Part shown: positions 6,775 to 13,555 of the stretch, piece after piece
Layout of the letters: each line of letters begins with the position of its first letter
Numbering within the stretch: position 1 is the stretch's first letter
Assembly (NCBI GenBank): GCA_031272615.1
Contig: JAISTL010000139.1
Span: 1 to 13,555 of the forward strand
Direction: 5' to 3'
Length of the DNA: 13,555 nt
Source of the DNA: Methylobacteriaceae bacterium
GTDB lineage: Bacteria > Pseudomonadota > Alphaproteobacteria > Rhizobiales > Beijerinckiaceae
Position numbers and translations under genes: made by a program
The notes under the pieces: generated by a model
The model's database searches: none
What the model was told of the DNA's origin: nothing
The model's input: the letters and a program-made list of their open reading frames with translations, nothing else

Positions 6775-9114
6775 ATGAGACGCAATTCTGCTTTACCGGT
6801 TGAAGATTTCGATCGAGCGCAGACCTACGGCGAGCAAGCCCGGACCGTTAACGCCTATGACCGGCGCGCTCTGCCCCAGCCGCCGATGCCGCAGGCGCGC
6901 AAACCCGCGCCCGGATACGACCGCCTGCGCGTCATCGATGAACAGTCCGCCGAAGCTTATGCGCAGAACGCGCCCGCCCCGGCCCGCGACCTTATCGACC
7001 GCCTGCGCTCCGAACTCACTCAGGCGCGGATGATCACCCCGCAGCAGGGCCAGGGTCAGCCGATGCCGCCTGCCCAGCCGATGCCGCCCGCCGCCCGCCG
7101 CCCGGAACCGCCGATGCCGCAGGCGCGGCCGCAGCAACCGGTGATGATGCCGGAGGCAAGGCCGCAACCCCGCACCGAAGCCGACGCTCTTTCGCTGCGC
7201 CAGCGCATGGAGCGGGATATGCGCACCGCGCAGGCTCCCTCCGCTCCTCCGGCGCCGGACCCGCGCATGCCCCCCCGGCCCGTTGCCGAACGCATGGAAC
7301 CCGCGCCCCGCGCCTACGCCCCTCCCCACCAGGATTACGCCCGTCCGGCTCCCGCCCCTCAGGCTCCCGTTTCCGCCGCCGCTCCCTCCCGCGCCGATAA
7401 CGAAGCGCACCTGAGAGCGCTCGCCGCCAATCTGCAGAACCTGATGAGTTACCTGGACAACGGCGCGCCCGGTCAGACGCCGGCCGACAGCCAGTCCCCG
7501 GCTGTTGCCCAGCAGCTGGAACACCTGAGCCGCCATCTGCGGCAGACCATCGACAAGCAGACCCCCCACCCCGATGAGCGGCAGATGCACCGCGACCCGG
7601 CGGACGCCGGCGTTCCCGCCCGTGACGACGCCCAGTATGCCCGGCGCGATACAACGCCGATGATGGGGCAAGTGCCGCCGGCCGCGCCCCGCTATCAGCC
7701 GCCGATGTCCGAGGCGGCGCGCGCCTATGCCCACGCTCCCGCGGCCATGCCGCAGCCCGCTCGCGCTCCGGAACCCATGTATCTGCAGCAGCAGCAGCAG
7801 CCGCTGCCGCGCCGCCCCGCCCCCGAATACGCCCCGGCGCCGCTCTACAGCACCGCGCCGGAAGAGCGCCTTCCGCAATACCGCGAGATGAAGCGCGCTC
7901 CCCTGCCCCAGGCCACGGAACGCCCGCCGCTGAGCGCCGTGCGCGCCGAAGAACGCGTGGCCAACGACATCCGTGACCGCCTCTACGCCGAAGACATGGA
8001 CCAGCCCCAAGCCGCGCCGCGCTCTTATGTGCGGGATGGCGCGCCGGGCTTGCGCGCCCCCACGCCCGCAGCCAAACCGACGGCCGCGCCCGAGCCCGAC
8101 GTTTCGGCGTTTCAGGCCAATTTCGGCAACGGCTCCGGCAAAATCATCCTTGCCGCCGTCGGTCTTCTGCTGCTGGTGGCCGTTGTCGCCGGCGCGGTGA
8201 CCTTCGGCCTCTCCGGCGGACCGCTGGACACGCCGATGACCGCGATATCGGCTCCCGCCGCCGCTCCGGCCCAGCAAACCACCGAAAACAAGGCCGCCGA
8301 GAACAAGGACGTGCGGGCGGTTATCGCCGCGCTGCCCGATGACGCCATCGGCAATATGCCGGTCCCGGGGGAAACCTCGGAGGCGGACGCCGGCGATGAA
8401 CCGGAAGAGACCGCATCGCTGGCCCCCGCCCACGCCCCCGCGCCGATGAAAAGCTCCATCCGCATCGCCGAAATCGCCAGCCTCGGCGAACTGCCGACGG
8501 TGGGCAGCCGCCCGCATCTGCGGGACGCCGCCCTGGACGGCGACGCCTTTGCCGTCTATGAGCTGGCTCATCGCCTCGAACAGGGTCAGGGCGTCGTCCG
8601 CGACGTCCACCTGTCGTCCCGTCTGTTCGAGCGCGCCGCCGAACAGGGCTTTGTTCCCGCCCAGGTGCGCATCGCCTACCAGTACGAAAAAGGCATCGGC
8701 GTCGACCGTGACCCGACGATGTCCCGCGAATACTACCGCAAGGCGGCGGAAGCCGGCAATGTCAAGGCCATGCACCAGCTGGCCATGCAGTTTGCCCAGG
8801 GCGTCGGCGGCCCGTCGGATTACGCCTCGGCCATCCTGTGGTTCAAGCGCGCCGCCAAGCTCGGCTACAAGGACAGCCAGTACAACTTCGCCATCCTCGC
8901 CGCCAAGGGCCTCGGCATGAAGGCCAGCCCGGTGCAGGCCTATATCCACTTCGCCGCCGCCGCCAAACAGGGCGACAAGGACGCCGCCGCCAAACGCGAC
9001 GAAATCGGTTCCCATCTCAAGGCCGACGACCTCACCTTCGCCCGCAAGTCCGCCGAACAGTGGAAGAGCGACAGGCCCGATCCGAAGGTCAACGCCATTC
9101 CCGACATTTCATAA
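6775..9114 (+). CDS. PodJ-like proline-rich, single-pass membrane protein with Sel1 repeats
   Basis: This is a 779-residue protein of three parts. Residues 1 to about 455 are low-complexity and rich in Pro, Ala, Arg and Gln, with recurring PPMPQAR blocks and a run of five Gln near residue 340. One hydrophobic helix spans about 457-479. After an acidic, alanine-rich linker, about four Sel1/TPR-like repeats (AEQG, KGIGVDRD, AEAGN, ILWFKRAA and AAKGLGM motifs) fill about 584-755. This layout, with a cytoplasmic scaffold, one helix and a periplasmic Sel1 domain, recalls PodJ-type polar localisation factors. The long coiled coils of PodJ are not evident, so the match is to architecture rather than identity. 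ATG 6775 has GGAGGT 5 nt upstream and is preferred over TTG 6715. It is monocistronic and ends at an intrinsic terminator. Confidence 0.8.
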   Translation: MRRNSALPVEDFDRAQTYGEQARTVNAYDRRALPQPPMPQARKPAPGYDRLRVIDEQSAEAYAQNAPAPARDLIDRLRSELTQARMITPQQGQGQPMPPAQPMPPAARRPEPPMPQARPQQPVMMPEARPQPRTEADALSLRQRMERDMRTAQAPSAPPAPDPRMPPRPVAERMEPAPRAYAPPHQDYARPAPAPQAPVSAAAPSRADNEAHLRALAANLQNLMSYLDNGAPGQTPADSQSPAVAQQLEHLSRHLRQTIDKQTPHPDERQMHRDPADAGVPARDDAQYARRDTTPMMGQVPPAAPRYQPPMSEAARAYAHAPAAMPQPARAPEPMYLQQQQQPLPRRPAPEYAPAPLYSTAPEERLPQYREMKRAPLPQATERPPLSAVRAEERVANDIRDRLYAEDMDQPQAAPRSYVRDGAPGLRAPTPAAKPTAAPEPDVSAFQANFGNGSGKIILAAVGLLLLVAVVAGAVTFGLSGGPLDTPMTAISAPAAAPAQQTTENKAAENKDVRAVIAALPDDAIGNMPVPGETSEADAGDEPEETASLAPAHAPAPMKSSIRIAEIASLGELPTVGSRPHLRDAALDGDAFAVYELAHRLEQGQGVVRDVHLSSRLFERAAEQGFVPAQVRIAYQYEKGIGVDRDPTMSREYYRKAAEAGNVKAMHQLAMQFAQGVGGPSDYASAILWFKRAAKLGYKDSQYNFAILAAKGLGMKASPVQAYIHFAAAAKQGDKDAAAKRDEIGSHLKADDLTFARKSAEQWKSDRPDPKVNAIPDIS

Positions 9115-9143
9115 CGACGACTCTCCTTCCGATGAAACTCTGC

Positions 9144-9173
9144 AAGGCCGCCCCCTCCGGGCGGCTTTTTTTT
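9144..9173 (+). terminator. Intrinsic terminator of the PodJ-like gene
   Basis: A 7-bp GC stem (GCCGCCC at 9147-9153 with GGGCGGC at 9159-9165), a 5-nt loop and eight Ts (9166-9173) follow the stop by about 30 bp. Bases 9144-9146 can pair with the first Ts. It works on + only: on the minus strand the A-run would precede the hairpin, so it does not serve the convergent ATPase gene. Confidence 0.92.
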
Positions 9174-9182
9174 GCGCGCCGC

Positions 9183-10406
9183 TCACAGCGTCCACACCGG
9201 GACGAGCAGCGTCTCCCGGTCGATGGCCGAAACCTCCGCCCTGGTGCAGACCACCGCCCCGGTCCCGCGCGGCAGGCGGGCGTTGTCGAGAACTTTGAAC
9301 GTCCGGGCAATTCCGGCGGACGGCGAGGCCGCCTTTTTGATCTCGATGGGGTGCAACACGCCGTCATGTTCCAGTATGAGGTCGATCTCTTTGCCGTCCT
9401 TGTCGCGCCAATAGTGGACTCCGGCGTTCAGGCCGTTGTTGGCATAGCTCTTGATAATCTCCGCCACAACATAGTTTTCCAGGATCGCGCCGTTGATGGC
9501 GCCGTTCATCAGGATGTCGGGCGTCGAGTATTTCGTCAGCCAGGCGACCAGCCCGGTGTCGAAGAAATACATTTTCGGGGCTTTGATGGTGCGTTTCAGC
9601 AGATTGTTGGAATAGGGGCGCAAATAGAAGATGACACTCGATTTTTCGAGAATCGCCAGCCAGCGTTTCGCGGTGTTGTCGGTGACGCCGACGTCCGCGG
9701 CAATCTCATGCGTGTTCAGCAACTGTCCGGCACGGCAGGCGGCGGCGCGGATGAAATCCTCGAACTGCAACGCATCCACCCGCGTGAGCATATCGCCGAT
9801 ATCCCGCTGGATGTAGGTCTGGACATAGCTGGAATAAAAGCGCTCGCGATGGGCGAATTTGCCGCTGACATGGCCGGGCATCGACCCGCGCCATATGCGT
9901 TCAAACTGCCCTTTCGCGTCGGTCCGGCTTCCCGACTCCGTCCGCTCCCCGAGCGCGGCAAGGGAAACCGTGAACGGCGGGCACCCGCCCCTTCCATAGA
10001 TCTCGTGCTGTGACAGCGACGACATGCTGAGCACCGCCACCCGCCCGGCGAGAGATTCCCGCGCCAGTTCCATGAGGTGGAAGCTCTGTGAGCCGGTCAT
10101 CCAATAGCTGCCCGCCGCTGCGCCTTTATCGATCTCGATTTTGATCCGCGGGAACAGTTCCGGCGCATACTGGACCTCGTCGATCAGAACCGGTGCGGGA
10201 TTGAGCGAGAGAAACAGTTCCGGGTCATTCCGCGCCAGACGGCGCGCCTCGATGTCATCCAGCGTGACATAAGCGCGCCCGCCGTCCGCCAACCGGCGCA
10301 AGGTCGTCGTTTTGCCGGTCTGTCGCGGGCCGGTGACGATGAGCGCCGCGTACTCCCCGGCCGCGTCAAGAATGGTGGGCTCGATATCGCGTGAAATATA
10401 CTCCAT
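9183..10406 (-). CDS. AAA+ ATPase with C-terminal DUF4143 domain
   Basis: This 407-residue cytoplasmic protein belongs to the widespread ATP-binding/DUF4143 family. The Walker A motif GPRQTGKTT is at residues 26-34 and Walker B, LIDEVQ, at 74-79. A sensor-like MTGSQ follows. The C-terminal half has the family's winged-helix-like stretch (LNTHEIAADVGVTDNTAKRW) and a restriction-nuclease-like core with Asp342, Glu355 and Lys357 (EID...IEIKK). The family is common, accessory and patchily distributed; its cellular role is not settled. Full length and intact motifs argue against decay. ATG 10406 is the start; no strong ribosome binding site precedes it. It sits alone, with its own promoter and palindrome, between leuD and the convergent PodJ-like gene. 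I infer a recently acquired cassette. Confidence 0.9.
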   Translation of the reverse strand: MEYISRDIEPTILDAAGEYAALIVTGPRQTGKTTTLRRLADGGRAYVTLDDIEARRLARNDPELFLSLNPAPVLIDEVQYAPELFPRIKIEIDKGAAAGSYWMTGSQSFHLMELARESLAGRVAVLSMSSLSQHEIYGRGGCPPFTVSLAALGERTESGSRTDAKGQFERIWRGSMPGHVSGKFAHRERFYSSYVQTYIQRDIGDMLTRVDALQFEDFIRAAACRAGQLLNTHEIAADVGVTDNTAKRWLAILEKSSVIFYLRPYSNNLLKRTIKAPKMYFFDTGLVAWLTKYSTPDILMNGAINGAILENYVVAEIIKSYANNGLNAGVHYWRDKDGKEIDLILEHDGVLHPIEIKKAASPSAGIARTFKVLDNARLPRGTGAVVCTRAEVSAIDRETLLVPVWTL

Positions 10407-10417
10407 TGAGCTTTCGC

Positions 10418-10454
10418 TTCGGCTAAAATGAGATCAAATTGCATTTTAGCCGAA
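10418..10454. repeat. Perfect 13-bp inverted repeat at the ATPase start
   Basis: The arms ttcggctaaaatg (10418-10430) and cattttagccgaa (10442-10454) are exact reverse complements around an 11-nt loop. The repeat begins 11 bp before the ATPase ATG and covers the likely -10 element and start site. It could be an operator bound by a dimeric regulator or a 5' leader hairpin. I found no second copy in the window. Confidence 0.9.
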
Positions 10455-10470
10455 AATCGAACGCTGTCAA
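10443..10470 (-). promoter_or_regulatory. Near-consensus sigma-70 promoter of the ATPase gene
   Basis: On the minus strand TTGACA (10470-10465), a 16-bp spacer and TAAAAT (10448-10443) form a good promoter. Transcription would begin near 10436, giving a leader of about 30 nt. The -10 lies inside one arm of the inverted repeat and the start site falls in its loop, the layout expected for an operator. Confidence 0.65.
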
Positions 10471-10509
10471 GCGGCCGGGGTGCTCCGCACATTGGAAATG
10501 GCGGACACT

Positions 10510-10632
10510 GTGGACACGGTGGACACGGTGGACGCTACAGCCTGGACACACGCGAGAGAAACCGCCGGCTCTACCGGTTGTGCGTCATGTCGACCGGTGG
10601 GCGGGTTCGTCCACTTTGTCCACCCGGTCCAC
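10510..10632. repeat. Opposed arrays of 9-bp periodic repeats
   Basis: gtggac occurs at 10510, 10519 and 10528 (unit ggacacggt), and its complement gtccac at 10609, 10618 and 10627. Both arms keep a 9-bp period and their first units are 99 bp apart (11 x 9). The arms could pair as an imperfect hairpin of about 25 bp with a loop of about 75 nt. Confidence 0.8.
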
Positions 10633-10650
10633 CAACACCCCTCAACCGCC

Positions 10651-11256
10651 TCAAATCCACGGCGCGGTTTCGGCGTCCTGCTTCTCGAAGGCGTTGATTT
10701 TGTCTTCCTTTTCCATCGTCAGGCCGATGTCGTCGAGGCCGTTGAGCAGGCAGTATTTGCGGAACGGGTCAATCTCGAAGGACACCTCGCCGCCGTCGGG
10801 GCCGCGGATGACCTGGTTTTCGAGGTCTATGGTCAGCGTGGCGTTGGAGCCGCGGTCGGCATCGTCAAACAGCTGTTCCAGCACCTCGGGGCTCACCGTC
10901 ACCGGCAGCACGCCGTTCTTGAAGCAGTTGTTGTAAAAGATGTCGGCGAAGCTGGTGGAGATGATGCAGCGGATGCCGAAATCCAAAAGCGCCCACGGCG
11001 CGTGCTCGCGGGAGGAGCCGCAGCCGAAATTGTCGCCCGCCACAAGGATTTTGGCCTGGCGGTAGGCGTCTTTGTTGAGCACGAAATCGGGGTTTTCCGA
11101 GCCGTCGTCCCGGAACCTGAGCTCGGCGAACAGCCCCTTCGACAAGCCGGTGCGCTTGATGGTTTTCAGGAACTGCTTGGGAATGATTTTGTCGGTGTCG
11201 ATATTGACGGTGCGCAGCGGCGCGGCGACTCCGGTGAGTACGGTGAACTTTTCCAT
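10651..11256 (-). CDS. leuD: 3-isopropylmalate dehydratase, small subunit
   Basis: LeuD is the swivelling small subunit of isopropylmalate isomerase. With LeuC it converts 2-isopropylmalate to 3-isopropylmalate in leucine synthesis, in the cytoplasm. The 201-residue length matches the long bacterial form. The family signature [17 protein letters not shown] is complete near residues 73-89. ATG 11256 has AGGAAG about 6 nt upstream. It follows the metallopeptidase-like gene by 39 bp and is the last gene of the leu operon here. leuB, its usual neighbour downstream in many alphaproteobacteria, is absent; the repeat block and the ATPase gene come next. Confidence 0.97.
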   Translation of the reverse strand: MEKFTVLTGVAAPLRTVNIDTDKIIPKQFLKTIKRTGLSKGLFAELRFRDDGSENPDFVLNKDAYRQAKILVAGDNFGCGSSREHAPWALLDFGIRCIISTSFADIFYNNCFKNGVLPVTVSPEVLEQLFDDADRGSNATLTIDLENQVIRGPDGGEVSFEIDPFRKYCLLNGLDDIGLTMEKEDKINAFEKQDAETAPWI

Positions 11257-11295
11257 GGCAATCTTCCTGTTTTCCTTATCCCGACGCGTTTTTGT

Positions 11296-11769
11296 TCAAT
11301 GAATGATTTCCGTCTGGCAGCCCCCGGCGTTGACCTCGATGGTCGCCAGCTCGTGGTCCGACAAACCGTAATAATGCCCCACTTCCGAAACCAGAACATG
11401 GGTGATGACTTCCCACAGCGTGCGCTCCGTTTCCGCCCAGTAATCCAGCACCGGCCGCCGGAACAGCCGGAACGTGTTGGCGGCGACCGGCGAATCCAGC
11501 ACCATCGGCGAGCGGCGGAAATCGTCGCCGAAAAAGAACCCCAGCAACTCGAAGGCGCTCTCGTATTCCAGCGCCTCCACCAGCTCGTCGTCGGGGAACT
11601 CGTCGATATCGAGCGTCACGTCCGGACACAGCGCCCGGAACTCGTCGGGCAGGGTCTCCCACGCCAGTTGCATGACCTGCAGGATGTCCTCCGCCGAGGG
11701 GGCCTGGGCCAGGTTCCAGTTTGTGTTGTCCGGTGCCGTCACCGCCTCGTCCTCCGGTGCGCCCGTCAC
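11296..11769 (-). CDS. Metallopeptidase-like protein (zincin_1/DUF1025 type) with a degenerate zinc motif
   Basis: This 157-residue protein resembles the short zincin-like family whose hallmark is HExxHHxGLxD. Here the equivalent stretch reads [11 protein letters not shown] at 128-138: the first zinc-binding histidine is Ser128 (codon TCG) and the second His of the HH pair is Tyr133. Glu129, His132 and Asp138 remain. The preceding [22 protein letters not shown] fits the family. GTG 11769 is chosen because it overlaps the leuC stop as GTGA; an in-frame GTG at 11781 is the alternative. Its place between leuC and leuD makes co-translation likely. Normal protease activity is doubtful. It may keep a structural or binding role, or use another metal ligand, for example His124 four residues upstream. 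Confidence 0.82.
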   Translation of the reverse strand: MTGAPEDEAVTAPDNTNWNLAQAPSAEDILQVMQLAWETLPDEFRALCPDVTLDIDEFPDDELVEALEYESAFELLGFFFGDDFRRSPMVLDSPVAANTFRLFRRPVLDYWAETERTLWEVITHVLVSEVGHYYGLSDHELATIEVNAGGCQTEIIH

Positions 11770-13178
11770 AGATAATCCCACGTGCGGATGTCGACGAAAT
11801 GCCCGGCGACCGCCGCCGCCGCCGCCATGGCCGGCGACACCAGGTGCGTGCGCGCCTTGTGGCCCTGCCGTCCTTCAAAATTGCGGTTGGACGTGGAGGC
11901 GCAGCGCTCGTAGGGCCCGGCGCGGTCGGCGTTCATGCCGAGGCACATGGAGCAGCCCGCTTCCCGCCATTCAAAACCGGCATCCAGAAACACCTTGTCC
12001 AGCCCCTCGCGCTCCGCCAGCTCCTTGATCAGGCCCGAGCCCGGCACAACGATGGCCAGCACCCGGTCGGACGCCTTCCGCCCCTTGACCACCCGCGCCG
12101 CCGCCCGGATATCCTCGATGCGGCCGTTGGTGCACGAGCCGATGAACACCCGGTCCACCGCGATGTCCTCAATCTTCTGCCCGGGCTCCAGCCCCATGTA
12201 TTCCAGGGCGCGCAGCTTGGAATTGCGGATGATTTCGTCTTCGATGGCGGCCGGGTCGGGCACGCGTCCCGTCACCGCCACCACGTCCTCGGGGCTGGTG
12301 CCCCAGGTCACCACCGGCGCCAGTTCGGCGGCGTCGAGGCGGATTTCGATGTCGAAGGCCGCGTCGTCGTCGGATTTGAGTTCGCGCCACGCCGCCACCG
12401 CCTGCTCCCACTCCGCGCCCGACGGCGCCTTGGGGCGCCCTTTGAGATAGGCGAAGGTGGTGTCGTCCGGGGCCACCAGCCCGGCCCGGGCGCCGCCCTC
12501 GATGGTGAGATTGCACAGCGTCATGCGCCCTTCCATGGAGAGCGCCCGCACCGCCTCACCGGCATATTCCACCACATGACCGGTACCGCCGCCGGTGCCG
12601 ATGCGCCCGATGATCGACAGCGCCAAATCCTTGGCCGTCACGCCTTCCGGCAGCCTGCCGTCGACAATGATGCGCATGTTCTTCATTTTGCGCTGGATCA
12701 GGGTCTGGGTGGCGAGCACGTGCTCCACCTCCGAGGTGCCGATGCCGAACGCCAGAGCGCCGAACGCCCCGTGAGTCGACGTGTGGCTGTCGCCGCACAC
12801 AATGGTGGTTCCCGGCAGCGTGAACCCCTGCTCCGGGCCGATGACGTGGACGATGCCCTGGCGTTTGTCCAGCGCGTTGAAATACTCCAGGCCGAAGGCA
12901 ACGACGTTTTCCTCCAGCGTCGCCACCTGCAGCGCCGATTCGGGGTCATCGATGCCGTGGCTGCGGTCGGTGGTCGGCACATTGTGGTCCACCACCGCCA
13001 GAGTCCGCTTCGGCTGCCGCACGCACCGCCCTGCCGCCTTCAACCCCTCGAACGCCTGCGGGCTGGTGACCTCGTGCACGAGATGGCGGTCAATATAGAT
13101 GAGCGCCGTCCCGTCGGGCTGACTCTCGATCACATGGGCATCCCAGATTTTATCATAAAGCGTGCGTGAACTGGACAT
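11766..13178 (-). CDS. leuC: 3-isopropylmalate dehydratase, large subunit
   Basis: LeuC is the aconitase-family catalytic subunit that carries the [4Fe-4S] cluster. It works with LeuD on isopropylmalate in leucine synthesis. The 470-residue length is typical. The cluster ligands are visible as Cys349 (GSCTNGR), Cys409 and Cys412 (CSMC). The N-terminal [10 protein letters not shown] and the C-terminal [10 protein letters not shown] ends are those of the family. The frame stays open back to 13433, but ATG 13178 fits the family N-terminus; its ribosome binding site is weak (GGAA about 5-8 nt upstream). The stop overlaps the next gene's GTG by 4 bp. It is the first gene of the operon. Confidence 0.98.
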   Translation of the reverse strand: MSSSRTLYDKIWDAHVIESQPDGTALIYIDRHLVHEVTSPQAFEGLKAAGRCVRQPKRTLAVVDHNVPTTDRSHGIDDPESALQVATLEENVVAFGLEYFNALDKRQGIVHVIGPEQGFTLPGTTIVCGDSHTSTHGAFGALAFGIGTSEVEHVLATQTLIQRKMKNMRIIVDGRLPEGVTAKDLALSIIGRIGTGGGTGHVVEYAGEAVRALSMEGRMTLCNLTIEGGARAGLVAPDDTTFAYLKGRPKAPSGAEWEQAVAAWRELKSDDDAAFDIEIRLDAAELAPVVTWGTSPEDVVAVTGRVPDPAAIEDEIIRNSKLRALEYMGLEPGQKIEDIAVDRVFIGSCTNGRIEDIRAAARVVKGRKASDRVLAIVVPGSGLIKELAEREGLDKVFLDAGFEWREAGCSMCLGMNADRAGPYERCASTSNRNFEGRQGHKARTHLVSPAMAAAAAVAGHFVDIRTWDYL

Positions 13179-13452
13179 TTCGATTCCGTTTATTTCTTGT
13201 TGAACAGGCCGCCGCGACAGGCCGCGGGGCTTCCGGTTTTCCCGCTGATATACCAAACCCGCGGAAAATGGAAGAGTCATCGCGGTCGCCCGGCGGATAC
13301 CGCTGATTTCGACAGCGACGGCAGAAGAAAAGCGGACTTTAGGATTTTGGATTTTAGTTCGGTGCGCGACAACGCCCATTCCCCGTCGCCGCCGACACGT
13401 ACCCCGCCATGGAGATACGGATGTCCGGGCCACACCAATCCAAAATTCCCCT
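13179..13452. other. Leader/promoter region of leuC
   Basis: No independent gene is supported. A minus-strand TATATC near 13250 could be a -10, without a clear -35. A small GC stem (13212-13216 with 13223-13227) lies in the would-be leader. The open frame upstream of leuC shows no family similarity and no leucine-codon run, so there is no visible leucine attenuator peptide. A short duplication, ggatttt, occurs near 13342-13355. Confidence 0.5.
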
Positions 13453-13555
13453 TCACACGATATGAATATAAACCCTACCTGTCATATTGCGAATCATGTC
13501 TTTGGTGCCGCCGCTTTTGCCGTCCCACACCGCGATCCCGTAATCCGCGTAATCG
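13453..13555 (-). CDS. 3' end of a SLOG-like / conserved hypothetical protein (partial)
   Basis: The last 33 residues of a protein entering from the right edge are readable on the minus strand, ending at TGA 13455-13453. The stretch [23 protein letters not shown] resembles the C-terminal motif (DYG..WDGKS.GT) of small nucleotide-binding Rossmann-like proteins, often annotated as hypothetical or SLOG-type. The rest lies outside the window, so length and function cannot be judged. It reads toward leuC in the same direction, about 275 bp upstream of it. Confidence 0.6.
   Translation of the reverse strand, partial: DYADYGIAVWDGKSGGTKDMIRNMTGRVYIHIV

Larger units (their letters stand above)
10407..10650. 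other. Intergenic region between leuD and the ATPase gene
   Basis: No gene is supported in these 244 bp. They contain the ATPase promoter and palindrome (10418-10470), a block of three gtggac units at 9-bp spacing (10510-10533), two ACCGGT palindromes, and three opposed gtccac units at 9-bp spacing (10609-10632) just after the leuD stop. No U-tailed terminator for leuD is evident. Confidence 0.7.

Noticed and set aside
7786..7800. CAG microsatellite as phase-variation tract
   Set aside because: Five triplets in frame change only glutamine number, so slippage would not switch expression; it fits the low-complexity domain.
6793..9015. Long minus-strand open frame (740 codons) opposite the PodJ-like gene
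   Set aside because: Its glycine/arginine-rich composition mirrors the Pro/Ala-rich sense strand; the sense frame has a ribosome binding site, a membrane helix and Sel1 repeats.
10503..10632. CRISPR array
   Set aside because: The repeats are 9 bp with no spacers of normal size, the two arms are opposed, and there are no cas genes.
11721..13169. Plus-strand open frame (482 codons) opposite leuC
   Set aside because: leuC on the other strand has all cluster cysteines and full family ends.

Overview
The window is GC-rich and densely coded, and it reads as chromosomal DNA of an alphaproteobacterium. The basis is the mix of leucine and lysine biosynthesis genes and a PodJ-like Sel1-repeat membrane protein with a possible CtrA-type box. 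This placement is inference; there is no rRNA, tRNA or marker gene to confirm it.

Layout, left to right. (1) asd (216-1244) and moaB (1248-1769), both on +, lie 3 bp apart behind a structured leader. (2) A tight five-gene minus-strand operon reads from 6203 to 1744: a DprE2-like SDR reductase, an NAD-dependent epimerase/dehydratase, an FAD-dependent amine-oxidase/UGM-like protein, a GtrA-family membrane protein and a YbhN/LPG-synthase-TM (flippase-like) membrane protein. Start/stop overlaps or very short gaps join the first four. The set looks like a polyprenyl-linked sugar synthesis and translocation pathway, with no glycosyltransferase and no recognisable DprE1 beside it. (3) A 571-bp intergenic region carries divergent signals. 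(4) A large + strand gene (6775-9114) encodes a proline-rich cytoplasmic domain, one membrane helix and periplasmic Sel1 repeats, and ends at a strong intrinsic terminator. (5) On the minus strand is an AAA+ ATPase/DUF4143 gene (9183-10406). Its near-consensus promoter overlaps a perfect 13-bp inverted repeat. Next to it is a block of 9-bp periodic repeats in two opposed arms. (6) The minus-strand leucine operon runs leuC (13178-11766), a metallopeptidase-like gene (11769-11296), then leuD (11256-10651). The metallopeptidase-like protein has lost the first histidine of its HExxH motif. (7) At the right edge is the 3' end of a minus-strand gene whose C-terminus resembles SLOG-type nucleotide-binding proteins.

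How the parts fit: leuC and leuD give the two subunits of isopropylmalate isomerase. asd makes aspartate semialdehyde for lysine/diaminopimelate, threonine and methionine. moaB serves molybdenum cofactor synthesis. The five-gene operon probably builds or moves a lipid-linked sugar across the inner membrane. leuB is not present; the DprE2-type operon, the PodJ-like gene and the ATPase cassette lie between leuD and asd.

Most worth a second look: the DprE2-like operon, the HExxH-to-SExxH protein inside the leu operon, and the ATPase cassette with its palindromic operator and opposed 9-bp repeats.
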